Under the pieces are notes generated by a model. It was not told the DNA's origin and made no database searches. It saw only the letters and a program-made list of their open reading frames with translations. 64,000 nt of DNA, from positions 33,097-97,096 of the forward strand of contig JAEXFI010000050.1 in assembly GCA_023400235.1 (NCBI GenBank), written 5' to 3'. The DNA comes from Bacillota bacterium. Its GTDB lineage: Bacteria; Bacillota; Clostridia; Acetivibrionales; DSM-1351. Position 1 is the first letter of the stretch, and each line of letters begins with the position of its first letter. Made by a program: the position numbers and the translations under genes. Shown here piece by piece: positions 1 through 7,279 of this stretch.

Positions 1-175
1 CACCGGCAAAAAGACAGCTGTTAGCGGGAGTTATTATGAAGAAGCCTGTAAATCAGGACTTATAGATGATACCCTGCAAAAGCAATTGAAAAACTCAAAT
101 GTGCTTTTGATGTCGGATGTTTACTATGGGGCGGTAAAGCTGCTTGAGAGGCTGACAGGAAGGGCAGTTAAATAA
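1..175 (+). CDS. C-terminal end of an unidentified protein (truncated by the window edge)
   Basis: An open frame runs from base 2 to a TAA at 173-175, about 57 residues, ending in ...LLERLTGRAVK. The codon use looks like real coding sequence and the stop lies inside the left arm of a terminator hairpin, as expected for a gene end. I do not recognise the family from this short tail. It converges on the glycosyltransferase gene that follows. Confidence 0.6.
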   Translation, partial: TGKKTAVSGSYYEEACKSGLIDDTLQKQLKNSNVLLMSDVYYGAVKLLERLTGRAVK

Positions 176-204
176 TATCCGGAGCAGATGGCACCGGATA
201 TTAT
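172..204. terminator. Bidirectional Rho-independent terminator between convergent genes
   Basis: An 11-bp perfect stem (172-182 with 194-204, ATAATATCCGG and its complement) encloses an 11-nt loop. It lies between two convergent genes and covers the stop codon of the left one. The run of A/T on both flanks lets it act in both directions. Confidence 0.6.
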
Positions 205-213
205 CAGTTGTAA

Positions 214-951
214 CTATTTCACCAATCCCATTCTTATTCCAAGAACGTGAAGTATAAATTTAGGCAGCCTCAACATTCTCTTAAAACGCCAGGGCTCCTT
301 ATAAAGCCTGTATAACCATTCCAGCCCGTGGTTCCTGAAAAAATCCGGAGCAAGCTTTACATTTCCCGCCAGGACATCCATGGTGCCGCCCACTCCAAGG
401 GAAGCCTTAACCTTCAAACGGTGCTTGTTTTCAGTAATCCACAGTTCCTGCTTTGGAGCGCCAAGGCAGACCAGAAGCACCTCTGCGCCGGAATTGTTTA
501 TATCCTCTATTATTGAGGCCTCGTCGTCACTTGTAAAATATCCGTTCCTGGTGCCGACTATTTCCGCACCAGGATAGTCGCATATGATATTGGCATTGGC
601 TTTTTCAGCTATTCCGGGCTTGCCTCCGAAAAGATAGAACTTCACAGGCCTCTGGGCAGATGCCTCCAAAAGCTTCTTTACAAGGTCAAAGCCCGAAACC
701 TTTTCGGTGACCTCCTTGCCCAGCAGCCTTGATGCAAGTACTACACCCGCACCATCGGCAACAAGCATGTCTGCGCCGTTAAGTATGGCCTTCATATTTT
801 TATCTGTTATCCCGTCCATCATAATTTCTGCATTGGGAGTAAAGACAGAATGGTTTTCATCAGAGGAGATAAATTCATATATTCTTTCTACAGCCTGCTC
901 CATTGAAACATCGTCAAGATTTATTCCTGCTATTTCAACAATCTTTCTCAT
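214..951 (-). CDS. WecG/TagA/CpsF-family glycosyltransferase
   Basis: The 245-residue protein is full length for the family that moves N-acetylmannosamine or a related sugar onto undecaprenyl-PP-GlcNAc at the inner membrane face, an early step in teichoic acid or other surface-polymer synthesis. Family marks seen in order: TPNAEIMM near residue 40, ADGAGVVLASRLLG near 66, FYLFGGKPGIAEKA near 106, a LGAPKQELWI block near 162 and GVGGTMDVLAGNVKLAP near 186. The ATG at 951 starts a conserved N-terminus. It stands alone on the minus strand, so the context does not say which polymer it serves. The exact sugar donor is inferred from the family. Confidence 0.9.
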   Translation of the reverse strand: MRKIVEIAGINLDDVSMEQAVERIYEFISSDENHSVFTPNAEIMMDGITDKNMKAILNGADMLVADGAGVVLASRLLGKEVTEKVSGFDLVKKLLEASAQRPVKFYLFGGKPGIAEKANANIICDYPGAEIVGTRNGYFTSDDEASIIEDINNSGAEVLLVCLGAPKQELWITENKHRLKVKASLGVGGTMDVLAGNVKLAPDFFRNHGLEWLYRLYKEPWRFKRMLRLPKFILHVLGIRMGLVK

Positions 952-1158
952 ATAGATTACATTGCCTCCAAGCTACTGTGGGTGAGAGCACTGTGACAGC
1001 CCTGACCGCTAGAACATTCCTCTACAGTTTAAAATATACAATTTTATTTGTCAATGAATATGGCAAATGTAATAAAGCTGTATAAAATACTGGAAAATGT
1101 AACCATCAAAGACTATGAATACCCGAAGAGAAATTAAAGTACTATAATATTGTTGATA

Positions 1159-1187
1159 TTGTTGACAAAGCTTTATCCTGCTATAAT
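1159..1187 (+). promoter_or_regulatory. Probable sigma-A promoter for the 1315 gene
   Basis: A TATAAT at 1182-1187 is preceded, 17 nt upstream, by TTGTTG at 1159-1164. A better -35, TTGACA at 1162-1167, would leave only 14 nt. It places the transcription start near 1194, directly before a GC-rich leader. In the rest of the gap, 952-1158, I see nothing coding. Confidence 0.55.
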
Positions 1188-1196
1188 TTAGCTATA

Positions 1197-1297
1197 GGTA
1201 TTTCCGGCGGAAGGGCCGCCTGCCTGTACGGACCTGGTTTGATGGAGCAGCACCGGAGCCGGAGCGGGAACGGCGCAGCAGCACCGTAGTGCCGAAT
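1197..1297 (+). other. GC-rich structured 5' leader, possible cis-regulatory RNA
   Basis: About 100 nt between the promoter and the ribosome site at 1301-1306 are strikingly GC-rich against AT-rich flanks. It contains a hairpin with a 5-bp stem (GGCGG/CCGCC around 1206-1220) and a second with CGGCGC pairing GTGCCG near 1273-1296. Repeated GCAGCACCG motifs lie between. No start codon with a useful frame is seen. I cannot match it to a known riboswitch class from memory; it could also be an inserted repeat element. Confidence 0.4.
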
Positions 1298-1314
1298 TTT
1301 AAGGAGGACTGATC

Positions 1315-1710
1315 ATGGGTTTTGATTATGTAAGTGAATCCAATTTCATTGTGAGAAAGTCTGGAAGAGAAAGCAACAGCTATTACATTGACTACCTGGG
1401 GGTGTACAAGGTTACCGAGATTGCCAAGCTGGTCCGGCTGGAAGCTCCCTTGATAAAAGAAAAATATTTGAAATACGGCGGAGTTTACTTTGAGGAACTG
1501 GACGTGTACTACTTCAGCGAAATGGAAAATGCAAAAAATGCCATAGAGGAGCTGCTGAAGAACCTTAAAACCAGCCAGAAGGGCCGGATAATACAGCTTA
1601 CCGAGGCTGAGATAGAATATATAAGGCAGGCCCTTATAAACGAGGGAGTAAACAACATCCGGGTCAGTTCCAAAGTAAAGGATAATATATTTAAAAAGCT
1701 GAATTCCTAG
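1315..1710 (+). CDS. Hypothetical protein, 131 residues
   Basis: ATG at 1315 follows a good TAAGGAGG site 8 nt upstream. The protein is soluble and charged with no signal peptide or membrane segment. The middle is acidic and the C-terminal part, from about residue 85, looks helical and basic (QLTEAEIEYIRQALINEG). I do not recognise the family. Its own promoter and a GC-rich leader precede it, and a 180-bp gap separates it from the transporter genes, so it appears to be monocistronic. Confidence 0.75.
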   Translation: MGFDYVSESNFIVRKSGRESNSYYIDYLGVYKVTEIAKLVRLEAPLIKEKYLKYGGVYFEELDVYYFSEMENAKNAIEELLKNLKTSQKGRIIQLTEAEIEYIRQALINEGVNNIRVSSKVKDNIFKKLNS

Positions 1711-1892
1711 CACAGGCAATGGTCTTCAGCACAAAATATTACCGGTTATATGGAAAAAACTTCATATAAATATTCAATCTGCAAGTCGGGCACATAAAAC
1801 CTGCAAAACTCCTTGTAAAATTACGTTTTTTAATGTATTATAATTGCATATTGAATAAATATACATAAATAAAAAAAGGGGTGTAGGGATTA

Positions 1893-2705
1893 ATGAACAA
1901 GATGAAAAGAATTTTAATTTGTCTATCGGCATTGCTTATTATAGCATTTGCAGTAACAGCATGTGGCGTTTCCTCCGGCAGTGGAAATGCAGATGATACT
2001 CAAAAGGTACTTAAAGTAGGGGTTGACGATACTTATCCTCCAATGGAGTTTAAAGATGAATCAAACGCCACTGTAGGCTTTGATATTGATGTGGCAACCG
2101 AACTTGCCAAGAAAATGGGAATGAAGGCGGAATTCATTTCCAATGACTGGGCGGGCATATTCCTTGCATTGGAGTCCGGCAAGTTTGATGTGATAGTGTC
2201 CTCTGTAAGCCGTAATGAGGAAAGAATGGAGAAGTATTCCATGACAACTCCTTACATTGCAAATGCCCAGGTTATAGTTGTTCCTGCAGATGACACTTCC
2301 ATAAAGGAACCTAAGGATCTGGAAGGAAAAAATGTAGGTGTGCAGATAGGAACTACTGCGGATGAATCCTGTGCAGAATATCTGAAAACCACAAAATTCA
2401 CACTCAAGCAATACGATCAGGTTATACAGCCCTTTTCAGATATGAAGGCCGGAAGACTGGATGCTATTGTAGTTGACGAGGTTGTTGCCAGATACTATGT
2501 AAAGAAGGACCCAAAGAGCTATAAGGTATCAAGTGCAAGATTGACCAATGAGCCTATTGGAGTGTGCTTTGCCAAAAACAGCACAGAATTGAGAGACAAG
2601 GCTCAAAAGGCTCTGGAGGAACTCTTTGCTGACGGTACTATGAAAAAGCTGTCTGAAAAGTGGTTCGGAGAAGATCTTACCGGTAATGTAAAAGATATTA
2701 AGTAA
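1893..2705 (+). CDS. Amino-acid ABC transporter substrate-binding lipoprotein
   Basis: 270 residues, a family 3 extracellular solute-binding protein. A positively charged N-terminus and hydrophobic stretch lead to the lipobox VTAC with Cys24 as the lipidated residue. The mature protein begins with the usual VGVDDTYPPMEFKD strand, then GFDIDVATELAKKMG, the typical ligand-pocket start for polar amino-acid binders. The GVQIGTTADE block near residue 150 is the usual hinge-side loop. It is the first gene of a three-gene importer and is followed by a strong hairpin that should leave it expressed above the membrane parts. The exact amino acid cannot be read from sequence alone. Confidence 0.92.
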   Translation: MNKMKRILICLSALLIIAFAVTACGVSSGSGNADDTQKVLKVGVDDTYPPMEFKDESNATVGFDIDVATELAKKMGMKAEFISNDWAGIFLALESGKFDVIVSSVSRNEERMEKYSMTTPYIANAQVIVVPADDTSIKEPKDLEGKNVGVQIGTTADESCAEYLKTTKFTLKQYDQVIQPFSDMKAGRLDAIVVDEVVARYYVKKDPKSYKVSSARLTNEPIGVCFAKNSTELRDKAQKALEELFADGTMKKLSEKWFGEDLTGNVKDIK

Positions 2706-2725
2706 TATTTTAAAAAAGCAGCCTG

Positions 2726-2760
2726 ATATAGACAAGAGATTGTTTTCCTCTTGTCTATAT
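2726..2760 (+). terminator. Intra-operon hairpin after the binding-protein gene
   Basis: A perfect 13-bp stem (2726-2738 with 2748-2760) and 9-nt loop lie between the binding-protein and permease genes. There is no long T-run after it, so it probably acts as a leaky terminator or 3'-end mRNA stabiliser that raises binding-protein yield over the permease. Confidence 0.7.
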
Positions 2761-2804
2761 TTAGGAATAGAAATATAAAAAGGTATAATAGGGAGTTGTT
2801 TATT

Positions 2805-3455
2805 TTGGACTTAATAATTAGTAAGATACCACAGCTGCTTGAGGGCGCGGTCGTCACCATGCAGCTGACAGTAGTAGCTGTTGTCTTTGGTATGATTTTG
2901 GGATTGTTCCTGGCCCTGGGCAGGCTATCTAAGAATGCAATAGTTGATAAGATTTGCTGGTTCTATATTTGGATATTCAGAGGAACTCCTTTGCTTATGC
3001 AGATATTCTTTTTCTATTATGCACTGCCTCTTGCGTTGGGGAAGACCTTTTCCTTCGGCGCCATGACAGCGGCATTTATAGCCTTGTCCCTTAACTCGGG
3101 AGCATACCTGGCAGAGATAATAAGGGCGGCCATTCAGTCTATAGACAAGGGGCAGATGGAGGCTTCGAAGGCATTGGGAATGAGCTATGGACAAGCCATG
3201 AGGAGAATAATCGTACCTCAGTCCTATAGAAGGCTTATTCCGCCTGTAGGTAATGAAGTAATCGCACTGCTCAAGGACTCCGCACTTGTTTCATCAATCG
3301 GAATGTCTGAGCTTATGAGAACTACTACTCAGATTTCAAATGCTACGGCCAGCGCAGTCATTTATCTGCCTTCTGCTGCATTGTATCTTATAATGACTTC
3401 ACTATTTACCTTTGTTTTTGAAAGACTTGAAAAGAAATATTCCGTATATGAATAA
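2805..3455 (+). CDS. Amino-acid ABC transporter permease (HisM/GlnP type)
   Basis: A polar amino-acid permease of about 216 residues with several membrane helices. The coupling loop that contacts the ATPase reads EASKALGMSYGQAMRRIIVPQ, and the FRGTPLLMQIFF block after the first helices is also typical of the His/Glu/Gln/Arg permease family. I place the start at the TTG at 2805 because GGGAG at 2791-2795 lies 9 nt before it. An in-frame TTG at 2751 falls inside the hairpin arm and has no ribosome site. The gene ends 14 nt before the ATPase gene. Confidence 0.9.
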   Translation: MDLIISKIPQLLEGAVVTMQLTVVAVVFGMILGLFLALGRLSKNAIVDKICWFYIWIFRGTPLLMQIFFFYYALPLALGKTFSFGAMTAAFIALSLNSGAYLAEIIRAAIQSIDKGQMEASKALGMSYGQAMRRIIVPQSYRRLIPPVGNEVIALLKDSALVSSIGMSELMRTTTQISNATASAVIYLPSAALYLIMTSLFTFVFERLEKKYSVYE

Positions 3456-3469
3456 GGGGGAGAGACGGC

Positions 3470-4231
3470 ATGGGAAGAATGATTTCAGTAGAAAAAGTAT
3501 ATAAGTCGTTTGGAACCCTTGAGGTGCTCAGAAACATCAATCTGGAGGTTCAGCAGGGAGAGGTGCTTTGCATAATAGGTCCCAGCGGTTCTGGAAAAAG
3601 CACTTTGCTGAGGTGCCTCAATCATCTTGAAGTAATCACCAGCGGCAAGGTTATGATTGAAAATGAGCTGCTTGCAGAAAAGCTTGACGGCAAGAATCAG
3701 TTTAAAATATCACATAAGAAGATTTCAGAGATATGTACCGAATTGGGAATGGTTTTTCAGAGGTTCAACCTATTTCCCCACATGACAGTTCTGCAAAACA
3801 TAATAGAAGCTCCCTTATCTGTAAAGAAGGTTCCCAAAGCCGAAGCGGTGGCCTATGCCATGGAGCTTTTGAAAATGGTAGGGCTGGAGGATAAGAAGGA
3901 TGAATATCCGGCCCGTCTTTCGGGAGGGCAGCAGCAAAGAGTCGCCATTGCACGAGCTCTTGCAATGAAGCCAAAAATAATGCTGTTTGATGAACCCACA
4001 TCGGCACTTGATCCCGAACTGGTGGGAGAAGTGCTTGAGGTTATGAAGAAGCTGGCCAGGGATGGTATGACAATGGTGGTAGTAACCCATGAGATGGGCT
4101 TTGCAAAGGAAGTGGGCTCAAGAGTGATATTTATGGACAAGGGAGAAATCAGCGAAGAAGGTACGCCGGAGGCTATTTTTTCCAATCCTAAAAATGAAAG
4201 AACAAGAGCCTTCCTGCAGAAGGTGCTGTAA
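3470..4231 (+). CDS. Amino-acid ABC transporter ATP-binding protein (GlnQ/HisP type)
   Basis: 253 residues carrying the complete nucleotide-binding set: Walker A GPSGSGKST near residue 38, Q-loop in GMVFQRFNLFPHMT, signature LSGGQQQRVAIARAL, Walker B IMLFDEPTSALDP and the switch His in VVTHEMGFA. Together with the two upstream genes it completes an ATP-driven importer for a polar amino acid. It starts at an ATG 6 nt after a strong GGGGGAG site and is the last gene of the operon, followed by a terminator. Confidence 0.93.
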   Translation: MGRMISVEKVYKSFGTLEVLRNINLEVQQGEVLCIIGPSGSGKSTLLRCLNHLEVITSGKVMIENELLAEKLDGKNQFKISHKKISEICTELGMVFQRFNLFPHMTVLQNIIEAPLSVKKVPKAEAVAYAMELLKMVGLEDKKDEYPARLSGGQQQRVAIARALAMKPKIMLFDEPTSALDPELVGEVLEVMKKLARDGMTMVVVTHEMGFAKEVGSRVIFMDKGEISEEGTPEAIFSNPKNERTRAFLQKVL

Positions 4232-4277
4232 TAGGCTCTCAATTTTAAAAAACAGCTGAGTAATGTTTATATAAGCG

Positions 4278-4311
4278 AAAAAAACATATATTAGATATAT
4301 ATGTTTTTTTT
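4278..4311 (+). terminator. Rho-independent terminator of the amino-acid transporter operon
   Basis: A stem of 11 bp or more (AAAACATATAT at 4281-4291 with ATATATGTTTT at 4297-4307) ends in a run of eight T. Confidence 0.85.
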
Positions 4312-4410
4312 GTTGCCGGCAGGGACAGATATTCATATAAATAACTAAACCATGAATTCTTATGGGCTGTAGTAGATTACAGCTCATTGTGGCAGGGAGG
4401 AAAAAAGTAA

Positions 4411-5313
4411 TTGAAAAAGGCATTGAACTTTATTAAGGTTTATCTGGTGATTACATTTGGAGCAGCAATAACCGCACTTGCCATTAATATATTCTTAGTA
4501 CCCTACAAGATTGCACCTGGAGGCTTGAGCGGTCTGGCCACGGTTATATTTTATCTGAGCGGGGGGAAGCTGCCTGTAGGGACAACGATGCTGGTAATAA
4601 ACATACCGCTTTTTTTTATGGGCTATAAGTTTATTGGCAGGCATTTTTTTGTGAGAACCTTGTACGGAACCATTGTATTGTCGGTAATTATCGATCTGAC
4701 TGAGAATTATATGGCGGAGCTGGCCAAAAAACTGCTGGTTAATGAGGCCGGCAGTGCTACAACCCCCGACATACTTTTGTACAGCATAATAGGAGGGTTT
4801 TTAAGCGGAATAGGGCTGGGGCTGGTTCTGAAGATGGAGGCTACCACAGGAGGGACGGAACTGGCTGCGAAGCTTTTGAACAGGCCTGTTAAAAATCTGA
4901 CCATTGGACAGATTCTGCTGGCCATCGATGCATTGATCATAGCCTTTGCCATTGTAGCTTTCAACAGTGTCCTCATAGGGTTATATTCACTTGTGAGCCT
5001 TTTCATAACAACAAAGGTTATTGATGCAATGGTGGAAGGTGTGGATTATGCAAGGGCTGTTCTCATAATATCCGGGAAGCAGGAGGAAATAGCCGTGAAG
5101 ATTATCAGAGAAATGGACAGAGGAGTGACCGAGCTCAAGGGCAGAGGTGTTTATTCCGGCAAGGATAAGAATGTCCTTTTATGTGTGCTCTCAAGAAGTG
5201 AAATACCTCACTTAAAGGAGATTGTGCATTCCTTGGATATGAATGCATTTATGATTCTTGCCGATGTAAGGGAGGTTTTGGGAGAGGGGTTTAACGGAGT
5301 GCCGAAAAAGTGA
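4411..5313 (+). CDS. YitT-family membrane protein (DUF161 plus DUF2179)
   Basis: 300 residues. The N-terminal two thirds hold five or so hydrophobic helices with the family block APGGLSGLATVIFYL near residue 35 and EATTGGTELAAKLLNR near 145. The C-terminal 90 residues are the soluble cytoplasmic DUF2179 domain (RGVTELKGRGVYSGKDKNVL). The start is TTG at 4411, about 10 nt after GGCAGGGAGG. The function of this family is not firmly established. It lies alone between a terminator and a chemoreceptor gene. Confidence 0.88.
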   Translation: MKKALNFIKVYLVITFGAAITALAINIFLVPYKIAPGGLSGLATVIFYLSGGKLPVGTTMLVINIPLFFMGYKFIGRHFFVRTLYGTIVLSVIIDLTENYMAELAKKLLVNEAGSATTPDILLYSIIGGFLSGIGLGLVLKMEATTGGTELAAKLLNRPVKNLTIGQILLAIDALIIAFAIVAFNSVLIGLYSLVSLFITTKVIDAMVEGVDYARAVLIISGKQEEIAVKIIREMDRGVTELKGRGVYSGKDKNVLLCVLSRSEIPHLKEIVHSLDMNAFMILADVREVLGEGFNGVPKK

Positions 5314-5470
5314 GGCTCAAACTGGAAGAAATATCCTTGAGATTAAATGTGAAAGTACTGTTTCAACAATATAGAATGGTGGCATTTATATATCAAGTCT
5401 CTAGAGGGCAAGTATGAATTAATTTCAAAACATATGATGAATGTGATTTTGACGAGAATTTGGGGGATAT

Positions 5471-7159
5471 ATGAAAATAAGAATAGGGTTAAAAATTTTT
5501 GTAAGTTTTTTTGTGATAACCTTTTTAATTATTCTGGTCAGCATAATAGGACTTACGGGAATGGATTCCATACGTGACTCCTACGGGGTAATAGTAAACG
5601 AAAGCCTTCCGGTGGAAACACTCATAAAGGAGGCAAGGGCCATAAATCTGGAGCAGGTGGCGGCGGTGCGCGGATTTATGATATATAAGGACGAGCAGTA
5701 CCCGAAACTGTATAATGATTTGACGAAACAGCTTGAGGAGGTATACGGAGAAATAAGTCACTTGTCTGCAACTCCCGAATCCCAGGAGTATCTGAGCAGG
5801 TTGAAAGCTGCCGATCAGGTATATAGTGATGGAGTTCAGGTGGTATTTGATTATGTCAGAAAAGGGCAGATGGATGAGGCGGTTGCATATGGGGAAAAGG
5901 TTAAGGTAAAGGTTACTGAAATCAAGGAAATAACTAAGGCGTGGAGTACATATGTGGGCAGCCTGGATGCTGAAAGAATCAATCAGACTGACAAGGAAAC
6001 AAATGCGCGGATAACCTTTTTGCTTGTTCTGGTGGCTATTGCAGTGCTGAGTGCTGTGGGTGGAGGCTTTATACTTACCAGGAATATCGCAGGCCCCATC
6101 AAGTCATTAACAGGTGTGGCAGGCAGAATTTCAGAAGGGGATCTTACACAGAAGATTCCTGAAATAAGGACCAGGGATGAAATAAGAGAGTTGGGTAATG
6201 CCTTTGAGGCTATGGTTGCAAGTCTCAGAGGTCTGATTGTAAATGTAAATGATGCCTCTTTGGAGCTGGTTGCATCCAGTGAAGAGCTCGCAGCTTCATC
6301 CCAGGAGGTGGCCAAGGTGTCGGAACAGATAGCTGACGCAGTTTCCGAACTTGCTGAAGGGGCATCAGACCAGGCACATTCATCTGAAAAGGGAAATGCC
6401 AGGATTCTGCAAACAGTTGAGGGCTTGTCTCAAATAGCAGAGGACATGGCTCAATCTGAAAAAATGGCGGAGAAGGCGAAGGAAGTTGTTGAGAAAGGAG
6501 AGGCATCTGTAAAGTACCAGGAGCAAAAGGTGGCCCAAAACAATCAAACTTCTTCTGAAGTTGCCGCCGCAATCTCGGAATTATCCGTAAAGTCGGCAGA
6601 GATTGGGCAAATATTAGAGGTTATAAAAAGTATTGCGGAGCAGACAAACCTGCTGGCATTAAATGCTGCCATTGAGGCAGCCAGGGCCGGTGAGGCCGGG
6701 AAAGGCTTCTCGGTTGTTGCAGATGAGATACGCAAGCTGGCTGAACAGTCAGGTTACTCGGTAAAGCAGATTGATAAGATTATAAAAGAGGTCCAGCAGG
6801 GTGTAAATTCAGCCGTGACCAAGATGGACAAATCCAGGCTGGTAGTGCAGGAGCAGGCTGAGTCGCTGGATAATACTGTGGCAGCTTTTAGAGATGTTGC
6901 AGAGGTTGTAGGTGTTATCAGGGACAAAATCATTCTGTCGGCAGAAGCCTCGGCTGCTTTGAGCAAAAATGCCGTGCAGGCCGGTGAAGATATAACCACG
7001 ATAGCATGTGTGGCACAGCAGACAGCCGCAAGTACCCAGGAGGTCGCCGCATCAACGGAGGAACAGGCCTCAACCGTACACCAGATAACTGATTCTGCCG
7101 AGGGGCTGTCCAGGCTTGCCGTTCAGCTTCAGGAGGGTATAGGAAGATTTAAACTGTAG
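5471..7159 (+). CDS. Methyl-accepting chemotaxis protein with four-helix-bundle sensor
   Basis: 562 residues. A first membrane helix (about 8-28) is followed by an extracytoplasmic 4HB_MCP-like helical domain to about 175, a second helix (about 180-202), a HAMP domain (IAGPIKSLTGVAGRISEGDL) and the cytoplasmic signalling domain. The hairpin tip that binds CheA and CheW reads IAEQTNLLALNAAIEAARAG. It signals to CheA; the ligand is not evident. It is monocistronic and precedes the main chemotaxis gene group by about 10 kb. Confidence 0.93.
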   Translation: MKIRIGLKIFVSFFVITFLIILVSIIGLTGMDSIRDSYGVIVNESLPVETLIKEARAINLEQVAAVRGFMIYKDEQYPKLYNDLTKQLEEVYGEISHLSATPESQEYLSRLKAADQVYSDGVQVVFDYVRKGQMDEAVAYGEKVKVKVTEIKEITKAWSTYVGSLDAERINQTDKETNARITFLLVLVAIAVLSAVGGGFILTRNIAGPIKSLTGVAGRISEGDLTQKIPEIRTRDEIRELGNAFEAMVASLRGLIVNVNDASLELVASSEELAASSQEVAKVSEQIADAVSELAEGASDQAHSSEKGNARILQTVEGLSQIAEDMAQSEKMAEKAKEVVEKGEASVKYQEQKVAQNNQTSSEVAAAISELSVKSAEIGQILEVIKSIAEQTNLLALNAAIEAARAGEAGKGFSVVADEIRKLAEQSGYSVKQIDKIIKEVQQGVNSAVTKMDKSRLVVQEQAESLDNTVAAFRDVAEVVGVIRDKIILSAEASAALSKNAVQAGEDITTIACVAQQTAASTQEVAASTEEQASTVHQITDSAEGLSRLAVQLQEGIGRFKL

Positions 7160-7167
7160 ATATGTAA

Positions 7168-7244
7168 AAGCACCGGCACAGCCTGTGACGGTGCTTGCCG
7201 AATGACGCCAATGGGCAGCTTTAACCGGCCCATTGGCGTCATTC
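7168..7244. terminator. Double-hairpin terminator between convergent genes
   Basis: Hairpin one pairs AAGCACCG (7168-7175) with 7189-7196. Hairpin two is a perfect 16-bp stem (7200-7215 with 7229-7244) with a 13-nt loop. They lie between the convergent chemoreceptor and cooS genes. On the minus strand hairpin one is followed by a short T-run. Confidence 0.7.
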
Positions 7245-7279
7245 ATGTTCATAAGAGCAGGGGTATCAGGGCCGGACTG

